A stretch of 36,456 nt of DNA from Bacillota bacterium (GCA_030153805.1 JASKLG010000010.1:1-36456), one strand, 5' to 3'; numbered from the stretch's first letter, positions 1 through 8,579 are shown. Numbers and translations are program-made. The notes: generated by a model not told the origin, from the sequence alone.

Positions 1-270
1 CATGTATTCATCCAGCCAGCCGCCGAACTCGGTGGTAAGCGTCAGCTTCCCATCGCTAAAGGCGCCCGCCCCACCCCAACCGGAAACAATGGAACAGGTG
101 GGGCACTTGGCGCAAACTCCTGTCCGCTGCATGGGGCAGCGCCGGGCTTCGATATCCTCACCTTTTTCCAGCATGAGGACTTTTAATCTTCTTGTTTCGC
201 TCAGCTCTAAGGCAGCAAAAATGCCGGCCGGGCCGGCCCCGACTATGATGACGTCATACAGCGAACTCAC
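1..270 (-). CDS. FAD-dependent oxidoreductase (COG2509-like), N-terminal part only
   Basis: Only the first 90 codons are inside the window; the gene runs off the left edge. The start is a GTG at 270-268, a few bases after AGGGGTGA; an ATG at 257-255 is an alternative. Residues 5-20 form a Rossmann dinucleotide-binding motif (YDVIIVGAGPAG) for FAD, followed by an ELSE/LMLEKG beta-strand and an acidic end. Residues 45-59 hold four cysteines (C45, C53, C56, C59), followed by a GWGGAGAFSDGKL segment. That cysteine block plus the GAGxFSDGKL motif is typical of the uncharacterised FAD dehydrogenase family COG2509; the substrate is unknown. It lies 82 bp downstream of the DnaC-like gene and may be cotranscribed. 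The family call is fairly sure, the function is not. Confidence 0.8.
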   Translation of the reverse strand, partial: MSSLYDVIIVGAGPAGIFAALELSETRRLKVLMLEKGEDIEARRCPMQRTGVCAKCPTCSIVSGWGGAGAFSDGKLTLTTEFGGWLDEYM

Positions 271-352
271 AGGCTCACCCCTTAACCCGTCCAGACATCG
301 GCCCTATTTAGCTTCTTCTACCGGAGAGCAGAAAATGCGCCAACAAGAGACC

Positions 353-1300
353 TCAGTAGTCCTCGCAGCGCAGGCTGCAGGCAATGCGTTCGCGATAATT
401 TTCTCCGTCTACCGGAATGAAGTCTCCGCACATCTCCAGCAGGCGATCGACCACCTTTTTGCCCAAGCGGTCCTTGATCCAGCTCACCATTTTGTTGCTG
501 GTAACTAAAATGGGCCGTTCGGCCTCGTAACGCATGTTGATGATTTCGTACAGCTTACCCTTCTCCCAGTCGGAGAACTGGTCGACGGCCGAGATGTCGT
601 CGAGCACCAAGAGATCTGCTTCCTTCAGAGGACGCAAAATCTCCTGTTCGCTTTTCCCCTCGTTTTGGTAGCTGGCGCGAATGTCGCTTAAAAGTTCGAT
701 GGTCACCACAAACATCGCCCGGAACCCCTGGCGGACGACTTCCCGCACCACAGCTGCCGCCAGGTGGGTCTTGCCACGACCGGTATCTCCCACCAGGAAT
801 AGGCTCTTGCCGCTTCTCCTGTGGGTGGCAAAGTTTTGGGCGTAGGCCCGTGCCGCCTCCCAGGCCGGCCGGTTGAGGTCGGTTACGGTGAAGTTTTCAA
901 AGGTCCGGCACCGAAACTTCTTGCGCAGCCCCGCCGCACTGAGGCGCGCCTCCAGACTTTTTTGCTCGGCTTCGCTGCGCCTCTTTTCAACGCATGTGCA
1001 GGGCGATGAGGTTATAACACCGTTTTCTTCCACATACACACGTTCGAAGTCCAGACACCTCTGGCAGTAGTAGCGGCCGGGCGGGTAAAAGCGGTAGAAG
1101 GTCTCGCCACCCCCCTCGAAGCGCACATGATGCCCCGGGCGGGGATCAGGCCGCTCGCCGCGCTGAATGGCCAGCCGTTCTCTCTTTATCGCCTCAACCC
1201 GCGCTGCTACCTCCTCGGCCCTTACCTCCCAGGGCAGCGCCGCGGTAGAAACGGTAATACTCATCGGCCCGGAAATCAAGGGGCGCATCGTCTTCTCCAT
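353..1300 (-). CDS. DnaC/DnaI-like AAA+ helicase loader
   Basis: 315 residues from the ATG at 1300, which lies 10 nt after AAAGGAG; a TTG three codons upstream is too close to that site, and an ATG at 1264 is possible. A Walker A motif (GDTGRGKT, about 171-178) and Walker B motif (LLVLDDI, about 230-236) mark an AAA+ ATPase of the DnaC/IstB type. The N-terminal part has Cys 79, 82, 101 and 103, a likely zinc site as in helicase loaders. Such proteins place the replicative helicase on DNA at origins or restarted forks. It lies two genes downstream of dnaB, which supports that role. Its 5' end overlaps the preceding small gene by about 107 bp, so the exact start is uncertain. Confidence 0.85.
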   Translation of the reverse strand: MEKTMRPLISGPMSITVSTAALPWEVRAEEVAARVEAIKRERLAIQRGERPDPRPGHHVRFEGGGETFYRFYPPGRYYCQRCLDFERVYVEENGVITSSPCTCVEKRRSEAEQKSLEARLSAAGLRKKFRCRTFENFTVTDLNRPAWEAARAYAQNFATHRRSGKSLFLVGDTGRGKTHLAAAVVREVVRQGFRAMFVVTIELLSDIRASYQNEGKSEQEILRPLKEADLLVLDDISAVDQFSDWEKGKLYEIINMRYEAERPILVTSNKMVSWIKDRLGKKVVDRLLEMCGDFIPVDGENYRERIACSLRCEDY

Positions 1301-1607
1301 TGTAACCAAACTCCTTTAAAAGCTCCCAGTCTGCCAGCTCGCCGGCCCCGGCCAGGTACCGCAAAGCCCACTGGGGCACACCGTGGGCCTGCCAGTTGAA
1401 GAACAGACGTTCCAGGTAGGGAACGGAGCGGGCATCCTTTGCCAGGGCGTAATAGATGGCGAGAGCCAGGATTTTCAGGTCACGGGAGCTTTCCGCTTCG
1501 TCCGGCAGGCTGTAAAGGCGCTGGTAAGCCAGAGGACTTACGCGCGCCAGCTTTTCGCGAACAAACCGGTTCAAGAGGGCGACCACCCGACTCTTGAGCT
1601 CTTCCAC
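1194..1607 (-). CDS. Hypothetical protein between dnaB and the helicase loader
   Basis: 137 residues from a GTG at 1607, preceded by GGGAGGGA at a normal distance. I do not recognise a family. The protein is mostly alpha-helical by composition (SRVVALLNRFVREKLARV, LALAIYYALAKD), with an aromatic-rich C-terminal third (WALRYLAG, ADEYYRFYRGAAL) and a Gly-rich tail. It starts 53 bp after the dnaB stop and runs about 107 bp into the helicase-loader frame. Its codons in the overlap still look coding, so both frames may be real there. Position between dnaB and a DnaC-like gene suggests a replication-linked role, possibly a DnaD-like or adaptor protein; this is inference only. Confidence 0.55.
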   Translation of the reverse strand: MEELKSRVVALLNRFVREKLARVSPLAYQRLYSLPDEAESSRDLKILALAIYYALAKDARSVPYLERLFFNWQAHGVPQWALRYLAGAGELADWELLKEFGYNGEDDAPLDFRADEYYRFYRGAALGGKGRGGSSAG

Positions 1608-1659
1608 CGGATTCCCTCCCGGATGTTACTTCTCCTTGGCCCCTTCAATTTCCTGCTCC

Positions 1660-2997
1660 TTAGGGAGCCACCTCCAGCGAGAGGTTGTGGAAGAGCGTAA
1701 AGTCCTTGAGAAAAGCCAGCTGGACTACGCCGGTGGGACCGTTGCGCTGCTTGCTTATGATAACTTCGGCAATGCCTTTTTTCTCTGTGTCCGGGTTGTA
1801 ATATTCGTCGCGGTAGATAAAGGCCACCAGGTCGGCGTCCTGTTCGATGGCCCCGGACTCGCGCAGGTCCGAAAGTACGGGGCGTTTGTCCTGCCGCTGC
1901 TCCACCGCGCGGGAAAGCTGCGAAAGTGCGACCACAGGCGATTTTACCTCCCGCGCCAGAGCCTTCAGGCTGCGCGAGATCTCAGAGATCTCCTGCTGGC
2001 GGTTCTCGCTGCGCCCGGTCCCCTGGATGAGCTGCAGGTAGTCGATAATGATGAGACCCGGCCCCTGCTCCGCCACCAGGCGGCGGGCCTTGGCCCGGAT
2101 TTCCATCACCGTCATCGCCGGGCTGTCGTCTATGAAGATGGGAAGCTCGGCCAGGCGCCCCATGGCCGCAACAAGCCTGGGCCAATCTTCCTCATCGAGG
2201 GCGCCCGTTCTCAGCTTTTGTCCCGGGATACGCGCTTCGGCCGCGAGCAAGCGTTGCACCAGTTGTTCGCGCGACATCTCCAGGCTGAAAAGGGCCACCG
2301 GCCGCTTTTCCACCGCCGCCACGTGCTGGGCGATATTGAGACAAAAACTCGTTTTGCCCATAGACGGTCGAGCGGCCACAACGATAAAGTCCGCGGGCTG
2401 GAGGCCGGAAGTCAGCCTGTCCAGGTCGCGGAAGCCGGTGGAGAGGCCGGGAACCACCCCTTGGTTCTGCGCCAGGTACTCGATGCGGTCGTAGGCCTCT
2501 ACCAGCGCTTCGCGCACATGCACTAGTTCCTGGCCGCTGCGCCGCTGAGCCACGTTGAGTATAGCGCGCTCGGCATCGTCCAAAATGGCGGCGGCCTCCT
2601 CGGCCGCGCTGTAGCTTTCTTCTATAATCTTGTTGGCCGCCCGGATCAGCTGCCTGAGGAGCGATTTTTCCGCGACAATCCGGGCATAGTGCTCGGCGTT
2701 GGCCGTGCTGGGCACTGAAGCTGCAAGATCCGACAGATAGGCAATCCCGCCCACTGCCTCCAGCCGGCCTTCCTGGCGCAGGGCCTCGCTCACCGTAACC
2801 AGGTCGCAGGATACGCCCCGGCTGGACAGCTCCGTCATAATGCGGAAAATGTGCTGGTGGTTTTCCTGATAGAAATCTTCCGGCCGCAGAATTTCTGCCG
2901 CCGTGTAGACGGCTTCAGCGTCAAGGAGCATGGCACCCAACACCGACTGCTCCGCTTCCAGGCTGTACGGAGGTACTCGCTCCACATTTGCGGCCAT
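1660..2997 (-). CDS. dnaB: Replicative DNA helicase DnaB
   Basis: 445 residues, the normal length for Firmicutes DnaB (DnaC in Bacillus nomenclature). The N-terminal helical domain (PPYSLEAEQSVLGAML, residues 9-24) binds primase and the neighbouring subunit. The RecA-like C-terminal domain starts near 180 with GLSTGFRDLD, Walker A ARPSMGKT (about 209-216), Walker B LIIIDYLQL and the SQLSRAVEQR motif. The hexamer unwinds DNA ahead of the fork. The ATG at 2997 follows AGGGAGAG. It lies downstream of rplI, as in most Firmicutes. No intein or truncation is seen. Confidence 0.98.
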   Translation of the reverse strand: MAANVERVPPYSLEAEQSVLGAMLLDAEAVYTAAEILRPEDFYQENHQHIFRIMTELSSRGVSCDLVTVSEALRQEGRLEAVGGIAYLSDLAASVPSTANAEHYARIVAEKSLLRQLIRAANKIIEESYSAAEEAAAILDDAERAILNVAQRRSGQELVHVREALVEAYDRIEYLAQNQGVVPGLSTGFRDLDRLTSGLQPADFIVVAARPSMGKTSFCLNIAQHVAAVEKRPVALFSLEMSREQLVQRLLAAEARIPGQKLRTGALDEEDWPRLVAAMGRLAELPIFIDDSPAMTVMEIRAKARRLVAEQGPGLIIIDYLQLIQGTGRSENRQQEISEISRSLKALAREVKSPVVALSQLSRAVEQRQDKRPVLSDLRESGAIEQDADLVAFIYRDEYYNPDTEKKGIAEVIISKQRNGPTGVVQLAFLKDFTLFHNLSLEVAP

Positions 2998-3135
2998 GGT
3001 TTCTCTCTCCCTCTAAGTAAGGCCTCGGCAAACTTTACCAGGTTGGGTTGGCAATCACCGTTCCCTTTCCGGGGACGCAGCAGAAGACAAGCCGCATTTT
3101 CGGCCCAGAGATACCGACTGGGGGCTCAAATTGGC

Positions 3136-3582
3136 TCAGGCGGCGACCACTTTCACCGTTATCTCTGCCGTGATCTCCGTGTAAAGGCGGAGGGTTACGC
3201 TGTAAGCGCCCAAAGCCTTGATCGGTTCTTTGAGTTCTACGCGCCGTTTATCCAGGTTCAGGTTGAATGCCCGGTTGACTGCCTCAGCCACGTCCTGGTT
3301 GGTGACCGAACCGAAAAGGCGCCCCCCTTCCCCGGCACGGGCAGGGATGGTCACCGTGCGCCCGTTCAGGCGCTCGGCCAGGGCCTTGGCTTCGGCCGCG
3401 GCCCGCGCCTCTTTTTCGGCCGCCTTTTGTTTCAGCGCTTCAACTTCCTTCAACGCACCGGCGGTAGCCGCCCGCGCAAGTTTTCGGGGAAGAAGAAAAT
3501 TCCGCGCGTAACCGTCGTTTACCTCTACAACTTCGCCCTTTTTGCCCAGGCGGGGCACGTCTTGCTCCAGAATCACTTTCAT
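3136..3582 (-). CDS. rplI: 50S ribosomal protein L9
   Basis: 148 residues, full length. The N-terminal domain opens with MKVILEQDVPRLGKKGEVVEV and the conserved GYARNFLLPRKLA, which binds 23S rRNA. A long charged connecting helix follows (about 45-75), then the C-terminal domain with EGGRLFGSVTNQDVAEAV. The start ATG overlaps the stop of the gdpP-like gene by 4 bp, so the two are translationally coupled. The order gdpP-rplI-dnaB is the classic Firmicutes arrangement. Confidence 0.98.
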   Translation of the reverse strand: MKVILEQDVPRLGKKGEVVEVNDGYARNFLLPRKLARAATAGALKEVEALKQKAAEKEARAAAEAKALAERLNGRTVTIPARAGEGGRLFGSVTNQDVAEAVNRAFNLNLDKRRVELKEPIKALGAYSVTLRLYTEITAEITVKVVAA

Positions 3583-5531
3583 GGCATTTCCTCCTCACGC
3601 AAATACGTCGCCAGTACAGCGCGAACTTTTTCGCGCGCCGCCGCTACAGACAGGCCGCCGAGCTGCGCTCCGGCAATGGTAAGGTGACCCCCGCCTCCCA
3701 GCTTTTCCATAAGAACCTGCACGTTCACATCGCCGAGGGAGCGTGCACTTACGGCAGCTCCGTCCCGGTACGGGTATACCACAAAGGAAGCCTTAACCTC
3801 TTCGATGTTTAGGAGTTCGTTGGCCACCTGCGCTGCCAGCAGCTGCCCCTCGGGGCCGGGGATATCCACCTCGGTCACGGCCAGGCCACCGGGTAACACC
3901 TCGGCACCCTTTATCGCCTCGGCCCGCCGGAGGAAGGAGGCCAGGTCGTCCTGGAACAGGCTCTGCACCAGGCGGGCGTCCGCACCGCTCCGGCGAAGGT
4001 AGGCGGCAGCTTCGAAGGTACGCACTCCCGTCTGAAAAGCGAAGTTCTTGGTGTCGACCGTAAGCCCGGCCAGCAGGGCGGTGGCTTCCAGAGATGTTAC
4101 GTGCACTTCGTCCAAATACTGCAGTATCTCGGCCACAAGTTCCGCCGTCGAGGAAGCGTAGCTCTCCAGATAGACAAGCGTTGGATCGGCAATGAACTCC
4201 TCCGCCCGGCGGTGATGATCTATCACCACTACTTTGCGCATCCGGGCCAAAAGTCGCGGTGCTTCTACGAGAGAAGGTTTGTGGGTATCAACAATTACGA
4301 TAAGCGTATCTGCCGTGACCTGGCGCAGGGCAGCACCTGACTCTAAGAAGACATCCTGGTAAGATTCATGCTCCAAGAGATACGAATGGAGTTTGGCGAC
4401 TGCCGGAGTGACTTCATCCAGAACATAGTAGGCCGGGCGGCCGAGGTCGCGCGCCGCCTTCACCAACCCAACTCCGGCTCCCAGACTGTCCGGATCGGCA
4501 TGGCGGTGCCCCATCACCAGCACTTTGTCTGCCCCGGCGATGAGTTCGCGCAGAGCCTGGGCGATAACCCTTGCTTTGACTTTCGTGCGTTTCTCGGGGG
4601 CTTTGGTCTTGCCGCCGTAGTAGGTCAGGTCCTTGGGAGTTTTGAGTACGGCCTGGTCCCCTCCCCGCCCCAAAGCCAGGTCCAAGGCCGTCCGGGCAAA
4701 GGAGCCAACTTCCAGGAAGTTGCGGCTTCCGCTTCCTAAGCCCAGACTTACCGTAACCGGCAGGGTGTTGCCCAGGGCTATTTCTTTTACCCGGTCGAGC
4801 AAGGCAAACCGTTCTTCCGTCAGCGCCTTAAGGGTGGACTGGGTAAAAAAGAGCACATAGCGGTCTTCCCCGTACTTGTGGAGGTAAATGCCTGCCGCCT
4901 GTGCCCAGTCGCCCAGGAGCTTATCTATGGCCGCCTTAAGGAGCGGCCGTTGCCCTTCCGGCGTGCCGGCCAGTACCTCTTCATAATTGTCTACCTGCAA
5001 AAGGCCCAGCACAGGAGCCTGTGCCTCGAGGGTATCCTCGAGCCCTTTTTGCTCCGTAATATCGGCAAGGTAGAGGGCGCGCGCCCTACCGGCCGTGCTC
5101 TCGTATTCCCTGAAAGCCACCCGGAAAACGCGCTCCCCCAACGCTAAGGTGGCGCCGTCGGTAGGGTCGCTCAGGGTATGGGCCGCTTCCTCCAACCTGC
5201 GTCCGTGCTCCACTCCTGGAAAAAGTTCGCGCAGAGCCCGGTTGGCAAAGAGAATCCGCCCGGACGCATCTATAATGAGCGCCGGAAAAGGCGCCTGCTG
5301 CAAAGCCTGGCGCACGGCGCTCTCTAAAGGAGGAGGTGCAACTTCCTTCCGACCGGGTATAACGGGTACATTCGGCCGAGCGGCCCGGGCGTAAAGGACG
5401 ATTCCCCCGCCCGCCACGGCACCAAAGAGCGCCAGGTAGCCGTTGTAACGGGCCAGGCAAAGGATGAGAACAACGGTAAGGGCCAGTGCTAGGTGCCAGG
5501 GGCTTGGCCGGCGGCCACCGGGATCCTGCAT
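3579..5531 (-). CDS. gdpP: GdpP-type c-di-AMP phosphodiesterase (TM-PAS-degenerate GGDEF-DHH/DHHA1)
   Basis: 650 residues, the usual GdpP length. Two membrane spans (about 13-28 and 32-48) precede a PAS-like domain (about 70-160, FPALIIDASGRILFANRAL), then a degenerate GGDEF domain (about 170-300) without an intact GGDEF signature. The DHH domain starts near 335 with MGHRHADPDSLG, has VDTHKP near 415 and the name-giving DHH at about 438-440. The DHHA1 end carries GGGGHLTIAGAQLG. The family hydrolyses cyclic di-AMP to pApA at the membrane and affects wall, potassium and stress physiology. All metal-binding motifs look intact. It follows the yybS-like gene and overlaps rplI by 4 bp. Confidence 0.93.
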   Translation of the reverse strand: MQDPGGRRPSPWHLALALTVVLILCLARYNGYLALFGAVAGGGIVLYARAARPNVPVIPGRKEVAPPPLESAVRQALQQAPFPALIIDASGRILFANRALRELFPGVEHGRRLEEAAHTLSDPTDGATLALGERVFRVAFREYESTAGRARALYLADITEQKGLEDTLEAQAPVLGLLQVDNYEEVLAGTPEGQRPLLKAAIDKLLGDWAQAAGIYLHKYGEDRYVLFFTQSTLKALTEERFALLDRVKEIALGNTLPVTVSLGLGSGSRNFLEVGSFARTALDLALGRGGDQAVLKTPKDLTYYGGKTKAPEKRTKVKARVIAQALRELIAGADKVLVMGHRHADPDSLGAGVGLVKAARDLGRPAYYVLDEVTPAVAKLHSYLLEHESYQDVFLESGAALRQVTADTLIVIVDTHKPSLVEAPRLLARMRKVVVIDHHRRAEEFIADPTLVYLESYASSTAELVAEILQYLDEVHVTSLEATALLAGLTVDTKNFAFQTGVRTFEAAAYLRRSGADARLVQSLFQDDLASFLRRAEAIKGAEVLPGGLAVTEVDIPGPEGQLLAAQVANELLNIEEVKASFVVYPYRDGAAVSARSLGDVNVQVLMEKLGGGGHLTIAGAQLGGLSVAAAREKVRAVLATYLREEEMP

Positions 5532-5543
5532 GGCAATCTCTCC

Positions 5544-6503
5544 TTACGCTGTCAGATGGCGGAAGTCGAAAAAGAGGTCAAAGAGGCCGAGGAAAAAGAC
5601 CAGCTGCCCGAAGAAGGGCAGGAAAAAGGCCAGGATTACAACTAGAGTGCGCATGCCTGCCGGAAACCGGTTTTTCTCCAGAAAATGCCATACCACCGCC
5701 AGGCCTTGGATAAGAAGGAGGAGTTGGAAAATCGCCTGCAGGTTAAGCCCGATGTGGTTGAAAATATCCTGGTTCCAGTAATGGCCGGCGGCCACCGCGA
5801 GTACACCGGCCGCGTAACCATAGGCCAGGGTCCGGGGAAAGCGCCAGGTGGAAAACGCCGGAAATCCCGGATAGCTGTAGCCCAGACGTCCGAGCACCGC
5901 CCGTGCCAGGGTAAAGTTAAGGAAAGAAAGGAACGTGCTGCCTGCCACCAGGGTCATCGGAATGAGGTAACGCATCATGGTTAGGGTTTGAGCGAGCGTC
6001 TCTTCCATTTGAGCCAGGGTTTCTCCTTTGAGCCCCAGGCGGCGGTAAAATTCCAGGACGCCCTCAACAGATTCCTGGTAAAGGGCGAAATAGCTTTGAA
6101 AAGGGTTGATGCCCATTATGATGAGTGATAGACCAAAGAGGAGTAAAAGAGAAGCCACCAGGGCGAGGCCGCCGAGCCCCACCGTCCTAAGCGGGGGTAA
6201 ACGACGGCGCATAGAGTACCCCAGCACCAAGCCCAAAACGCCCAGGCCGAGGAACATGCTGAGGGCGGTCAGCGGATCGGCCAGAATGGCGACCAGGAGG
6301 CCCGCCACCAACGTAGCGAGAGCGGCAAGGCGCAGGCCGTGCCGGACCCCGAGGAGAACAATGGGAACGGGCCAAAAGAAGCCGGTGAAAAGGCCAACGA
6401 AGGGCAGATAAACGGTGGCCAGACACAAAACCACGGTGAGGGCAGCCAGGAGTGCTGCCTCGACCAATGATCGCGTTGTTCCGTAACGCGGCACGCGTTT
6501 CAC
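5544..6503 (-). CDS. YybS-like DUF2232 integral membrane protein
   Basis: 319 residues with about eight hydrophobic segments (for example 14-33, 37-52, 56-75, 106-130, 177-195 and three in the C-terminal third). The N-terminal SLVEAALLAALTVVLCL opening and the gene order before gdpP-rplI fit the YybS/DUF2232 family, whose role is not established; transporter-like S-component folds have been suggested for related proteins. Two GTG starts compete: 6503 (after GGGAG) and a second four codons in, which has the better AGAGGTGA site. The first overlaps the MazG-like gene by 4 bp, so coupling is likely. Confidence 0.85.
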   Translation of the reverse strand: MKRVPRYGTTRSLVEAALLAALTVVLCLATVYLPFVGLFTGFFWPVPIVLLGVRHGLRLAALATLVAGLLVAILADPLTALSMFLGLGVLGLVLGYSMRRRLPPLRTVGLGGLALVASLLLLFGLSLIIMGINPFQSYFALYQESVEGVLEFYRRLGLKGETLAQMEETLAQTLTMMRYLIPMTLVAGSTFLSFLNFTLARAVLGRLGYSYPGFPAFSTWRFPRTLAYGYAAGVLAVAAGHYWNQDIFNHIGLNLQAIFQLLLLIQGLAVVWHFLEKNRFPAGMRTLVVILAFFLPFFGQLVFFLGLFDLFFDFRHLTA

Positions 6504-6820
6504 CTCTTACTCCCGTCAAGGTGGTCGGCAAAAGCGGAAAGATCGCCGTACCATTTTTCCAGTTCATGCTCTTCGATTATGCTCTGGTGCACAATGCTCT
6601 TAACCTTCGCGTCCAACCGCGCGAAACCAATGCCCAGGCGCCGCGCCAGGAGATACACGGTGATAACAGCTTCGGCCAGCGCCTCTAGAATATGCTCTTC
6701 CGAACCTTTTAATATGGCCCGAAAGAGAAGGGTAACCGCTCCCAAAAGCTCGGTTTTCAGCCACTCGATAGCCCGTATATTCTTGGTGACGTCGAGCTCC
6801 TTTTCCCTAGTCTCCAGCAC
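6500..6820 (-). CDS. MazG-like family protein
   Basis: 106 residues from a GTG at 6820 after an AGGGGG stretch. The protein is all-helical, with EWLKTELLGAVTLLFRAILKG and HILEALAEAVITVYLLARRLG, resembling the short MazG-like family found beside yybS in many clostridia. These belong to the all-alpha NTP pyrophosphohydrolase superfamily, but the acidic ExxE/ExxD metal motif of active MazG is not obvious here. It overlaps the yybS-like gene by 4 bp and sits between the SCIFF maturase and the rplI-dnaB cluster. Confidence 0.75.
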   Translation of the reverse strand: MLETREKELDVTKNIRAIEWLKTELLGAVTLLFRAILKGSEEHILEALAEAVITVYLLARRLGIGFARLDAKVKSIVHQSIIEEHELEKWYGDLSAFADHLDGSKR

Positions 6821-6861
6821 TGCCCGGCCCCCCTACTATCCTCATTAGTGTATTCTTTCCC

Positions 6862-8265
6862 TCAGGCAGAATCTCCTGCTCGGGAATCGTCCCCTCCAGA
6901 AGCGGGAAGTTCTAAAGCGGCTTTGAGGTAGAGGGCGCACTCCACCCTTTTCTTCTCCAGGCTGCACCCGAGCTCGTACGGCCGGCGGATGTGGCCGTGG
7001 AAAAGCTGGGCGTTGGCATGGCAGCCGCCTCCACAGAAGTAACGCGCCCAACAGGTGCGGCAATTAGATTTGGTGAAGAGGGTGGTGCGCCGGAATTCTT
7101 CCAGGAGGTCGGGCCGGTTGACCCCGGAAGTTACAGACCCCAGCCGGTATTCTTCCCGTCCCACGAACTGGTGGCAGGGATAAAGGTCGCCGTTGGGCGC
7201 AACGGCGAAATATTCATGCCCTGCTCCGCAGCCCGTAAAGCGCTTGGACAAGCAGGGGCCGTGGTTTAGATCGATCTCAAAATGGAAGAATTGGAAGGGA
7301 CGGCCTGCTCGGGCGCGCTCTTCGTACAACCGCGCCAGCTCCTCATACTGGGCATAAAGGGCCGGCAGGTCCTCTTCGCGCAGCGCATACGGCTCTGATG
7401 GCAGGGCGACCACCGGTTCCAGAGAAAAGCGATTTATGCCGATCTCCACCAGGTGGCGCGCATCGGCGGCGAAATCGAGGTTTTCCCGGGTAAAGGTTCC
7501 CCGCACCCACCAGTCTCCCTCCGGGTCCGCCGCTATGGCCTCCAGGATATGGGGAAGGATGCGCCGGTACGAACCCTGCCCCCCAACATCCACGCGCATG
7601 CGGTCATGAACCTCCGGCCGGCCGTCGAGGCTGAGGACCAGGGATATACCGAGGTCGGCCAGCTCGTGGCGCACCTCTTCCGTAAGCAGCACACCGTTAG
7701 TGGTCAAAGTAAACTTGAAGCGTTTTCCCTGCTTCTCTCCCTGCTGCCGGGCATAATTTACGGCCTCCCTAACCACGGGAAGGTTGAGGAGGGGCTCGCC
7801 GCCGAAGAAATCAACTTCACAAAGGAAGCGGCTCCCCGAACCCGCCAGGAGAAAATCCACGGCCCGGCGCGCCACGTCCGCCGGCATGAGTTCGCGCCGC
7901 CCGCCGAAGTCACCGGTATCGCCGAAACAGTAGCGGCAGCGGAGGTTACAGTCGTGGGCCACGTGGAGGCAGAGGGCTTTGACGGTCGGCGGGCCTGACG
8001 GCTCCCAGGAAGTTAGGGCCGGCGGGCTAAAAAGCGTGCCTTCGGCCACGGCCTCATCCACCTCCCCGAGCGCCTCTTCCACCGTTTGGACACCGAAACG
8101 CGGCGCCAGGGCGGCGATGATCTCCGACCGCTGTTTTTCCGGGTAAAGACGGAGGATCTCGTAAGTGACCTCGTCTATCTGGTGCAGGCTACCGCTTTCT
8201 ACATCTAAAGCCAAATGTTTTCCCAGACAGGTAAACGTATGTACTTGTCCTAAAGTAGAGGGCAT
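6862..8265 (-). CDS. Radical SAM/SPASM maturase of the SCIFF peptide (thioether-forming)
   Basis: 467 residues from the ATG at 8265, 10 nt after GGAGG; an upstream in-frame TTG is less likely. The N-terminal 90 residues look like a peptide-recognition domain (GKHLALDVESGSLHQIDEVTYEIL). The radical-SAM motif CNLRCRYCFG gives the [4Fe-4S]-binding Cys 106, 110 and 113. FFGGEPLLN and TTNG.LLT follow. The C-terminal SPASM region has GCGAG.EYFAVAPNGDLYPCHQ and CRTCWARYFCGGGC for auxiliary clusters. Family knowledge: CteB-type enzymes make a Cys-to-Thr thioether in SCIFF peptides. The substrate gene lies immediately upstream on the same strand, behind an attenuator. The assignment is strong. Confidence 0.95.
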   Translation of the reverse strand: MPSTLGQVHTFTCLGKHLALDVESGSLHQIDEVTYEILRLYPEKQRSEIIAALAPRFGVQTVEEALGEVDEAVAEGTLFSPPALTSWEPSGPPTVKALCLHVAHDCNLRCRYCFGDTGDFGGRRELMPADVARRAVDFLLAGSGSRFLCEVDFFGGEPLLNLPVVREAVNYARQQGEKQGKRFKFTLTTNGVLLTEEVRHELADLGISLVLSLDGRPEVHDRMRVDVGGQGSYRRILPHILEAIAADPEGDWWVRGTFTRENLDFAADARHLVEIGINRFSLEPVVALPSEPYALREEDLPALYAQYEELARLYEERARAGRPFQFFHFEIDLNHGPCLSKRFTGCGAGHEYFAVAPNGDLYPCHQFVGREEYRLGSVTSGVNRPDLLEEFRRTTLFTKSNCRTCWARYFCGGGCHANAQLFHGHIRRPYELGCSLEKKRVECALYLKAALELPASGGDDSRAGDSA

Positions 8266-8283
8266 AGCACTTCTTCCTCCAGG

Positions 8284-8327
8284 CAAAAATTAGGCCCGCC
8301 GGCAGATCGACGTCCGCCCCGGGCCTA
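8284..8327 (-). terminator. Intrinsic terminator/attenuator between SCIFF and its maturase
   Basis: Read on the minus strand, TAGGCCCG (8327-8320) pairs perfectly with CGGGCCTA (8298-8291), with extra inner pairing, and is followed by ATTTTTG. It lies between the SCIFF stop and the maturase start with no other promoter evident. It would let most transcripts end after the small peptide gene and a minority read through to the enzyme, as fits a substrate needed in excess. Confidence 0.7.
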
Positions 8328-8423
8328 GCGCCGTCGCCTCTTCGTATTGTAAACCCTTCAGGAAGCATCCTTCCGCACGGACACCTTAAAAGGCCCGCCG
8401 GAGGTATGCCCCGGCCGGCAGAG

Positions 8424-8579
8424 TTAGCGCCGGCGCGCGTTTTCGCAGCTCTGGTTGCCGACGGTAAGAGAAGTCTTGCACGCCGATTGGCAGGAGTTAT
8501 GGCACTGGCCGCAGCCGCCGTCTTTGAGGCTTTTTTGCAGGGTGCCTTTATGTAACGTCTGGATATGCCTGCCTTGCAC
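8424..8579 (-). CDS. SCIFF-type ribosomal peptide precursor, five-cysteine variant
   Basis: 51 residues from a GTG at 8579 after AAGGGGAGGAGAGG. The leader part (RHIQTLHKGTLQKSLKDGG) and core (CGQCHNSCQSACKTS, then TVGNQSCE) match the SCIFF family, named for six cysteines in about forty-five residues. Here the cysteines are 23, 26, 30, 34 and 45. The family cysteine after KTS is Leu38. In the characterised member the thioether joins the Cys of SAC to the Thr five residues on; both partners (Cys34, Thr39) are kept. A C-terminal ARRR tail follows. The maturase gene is directly downstream. The role of SCIFF in cells is not known. Confidence 0.95.
   Translation of the reverse strand: MQGRHIQTLHKGTLQKSLKDGGCGQCHNSCQSACKTSLTVGNQSCENARRR

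Noticed and set aside
2-508. Plus-strand open frame at the left edge
   Set aside because: It is antisense to the FAD oxidoreductase and helicase loader, with Ser/Pro/Arg-rich composition. The minus-strand reading has clear motifs.
1594-2526. 310-codon plus-strand frame across dnaB
   Set aside because: Antisense shadow of dnaB. Several other long plus-strand frames (for example at 28.0-29.0 and 29.7-30.5 kb) are likewise shadows of GC-rich genes.
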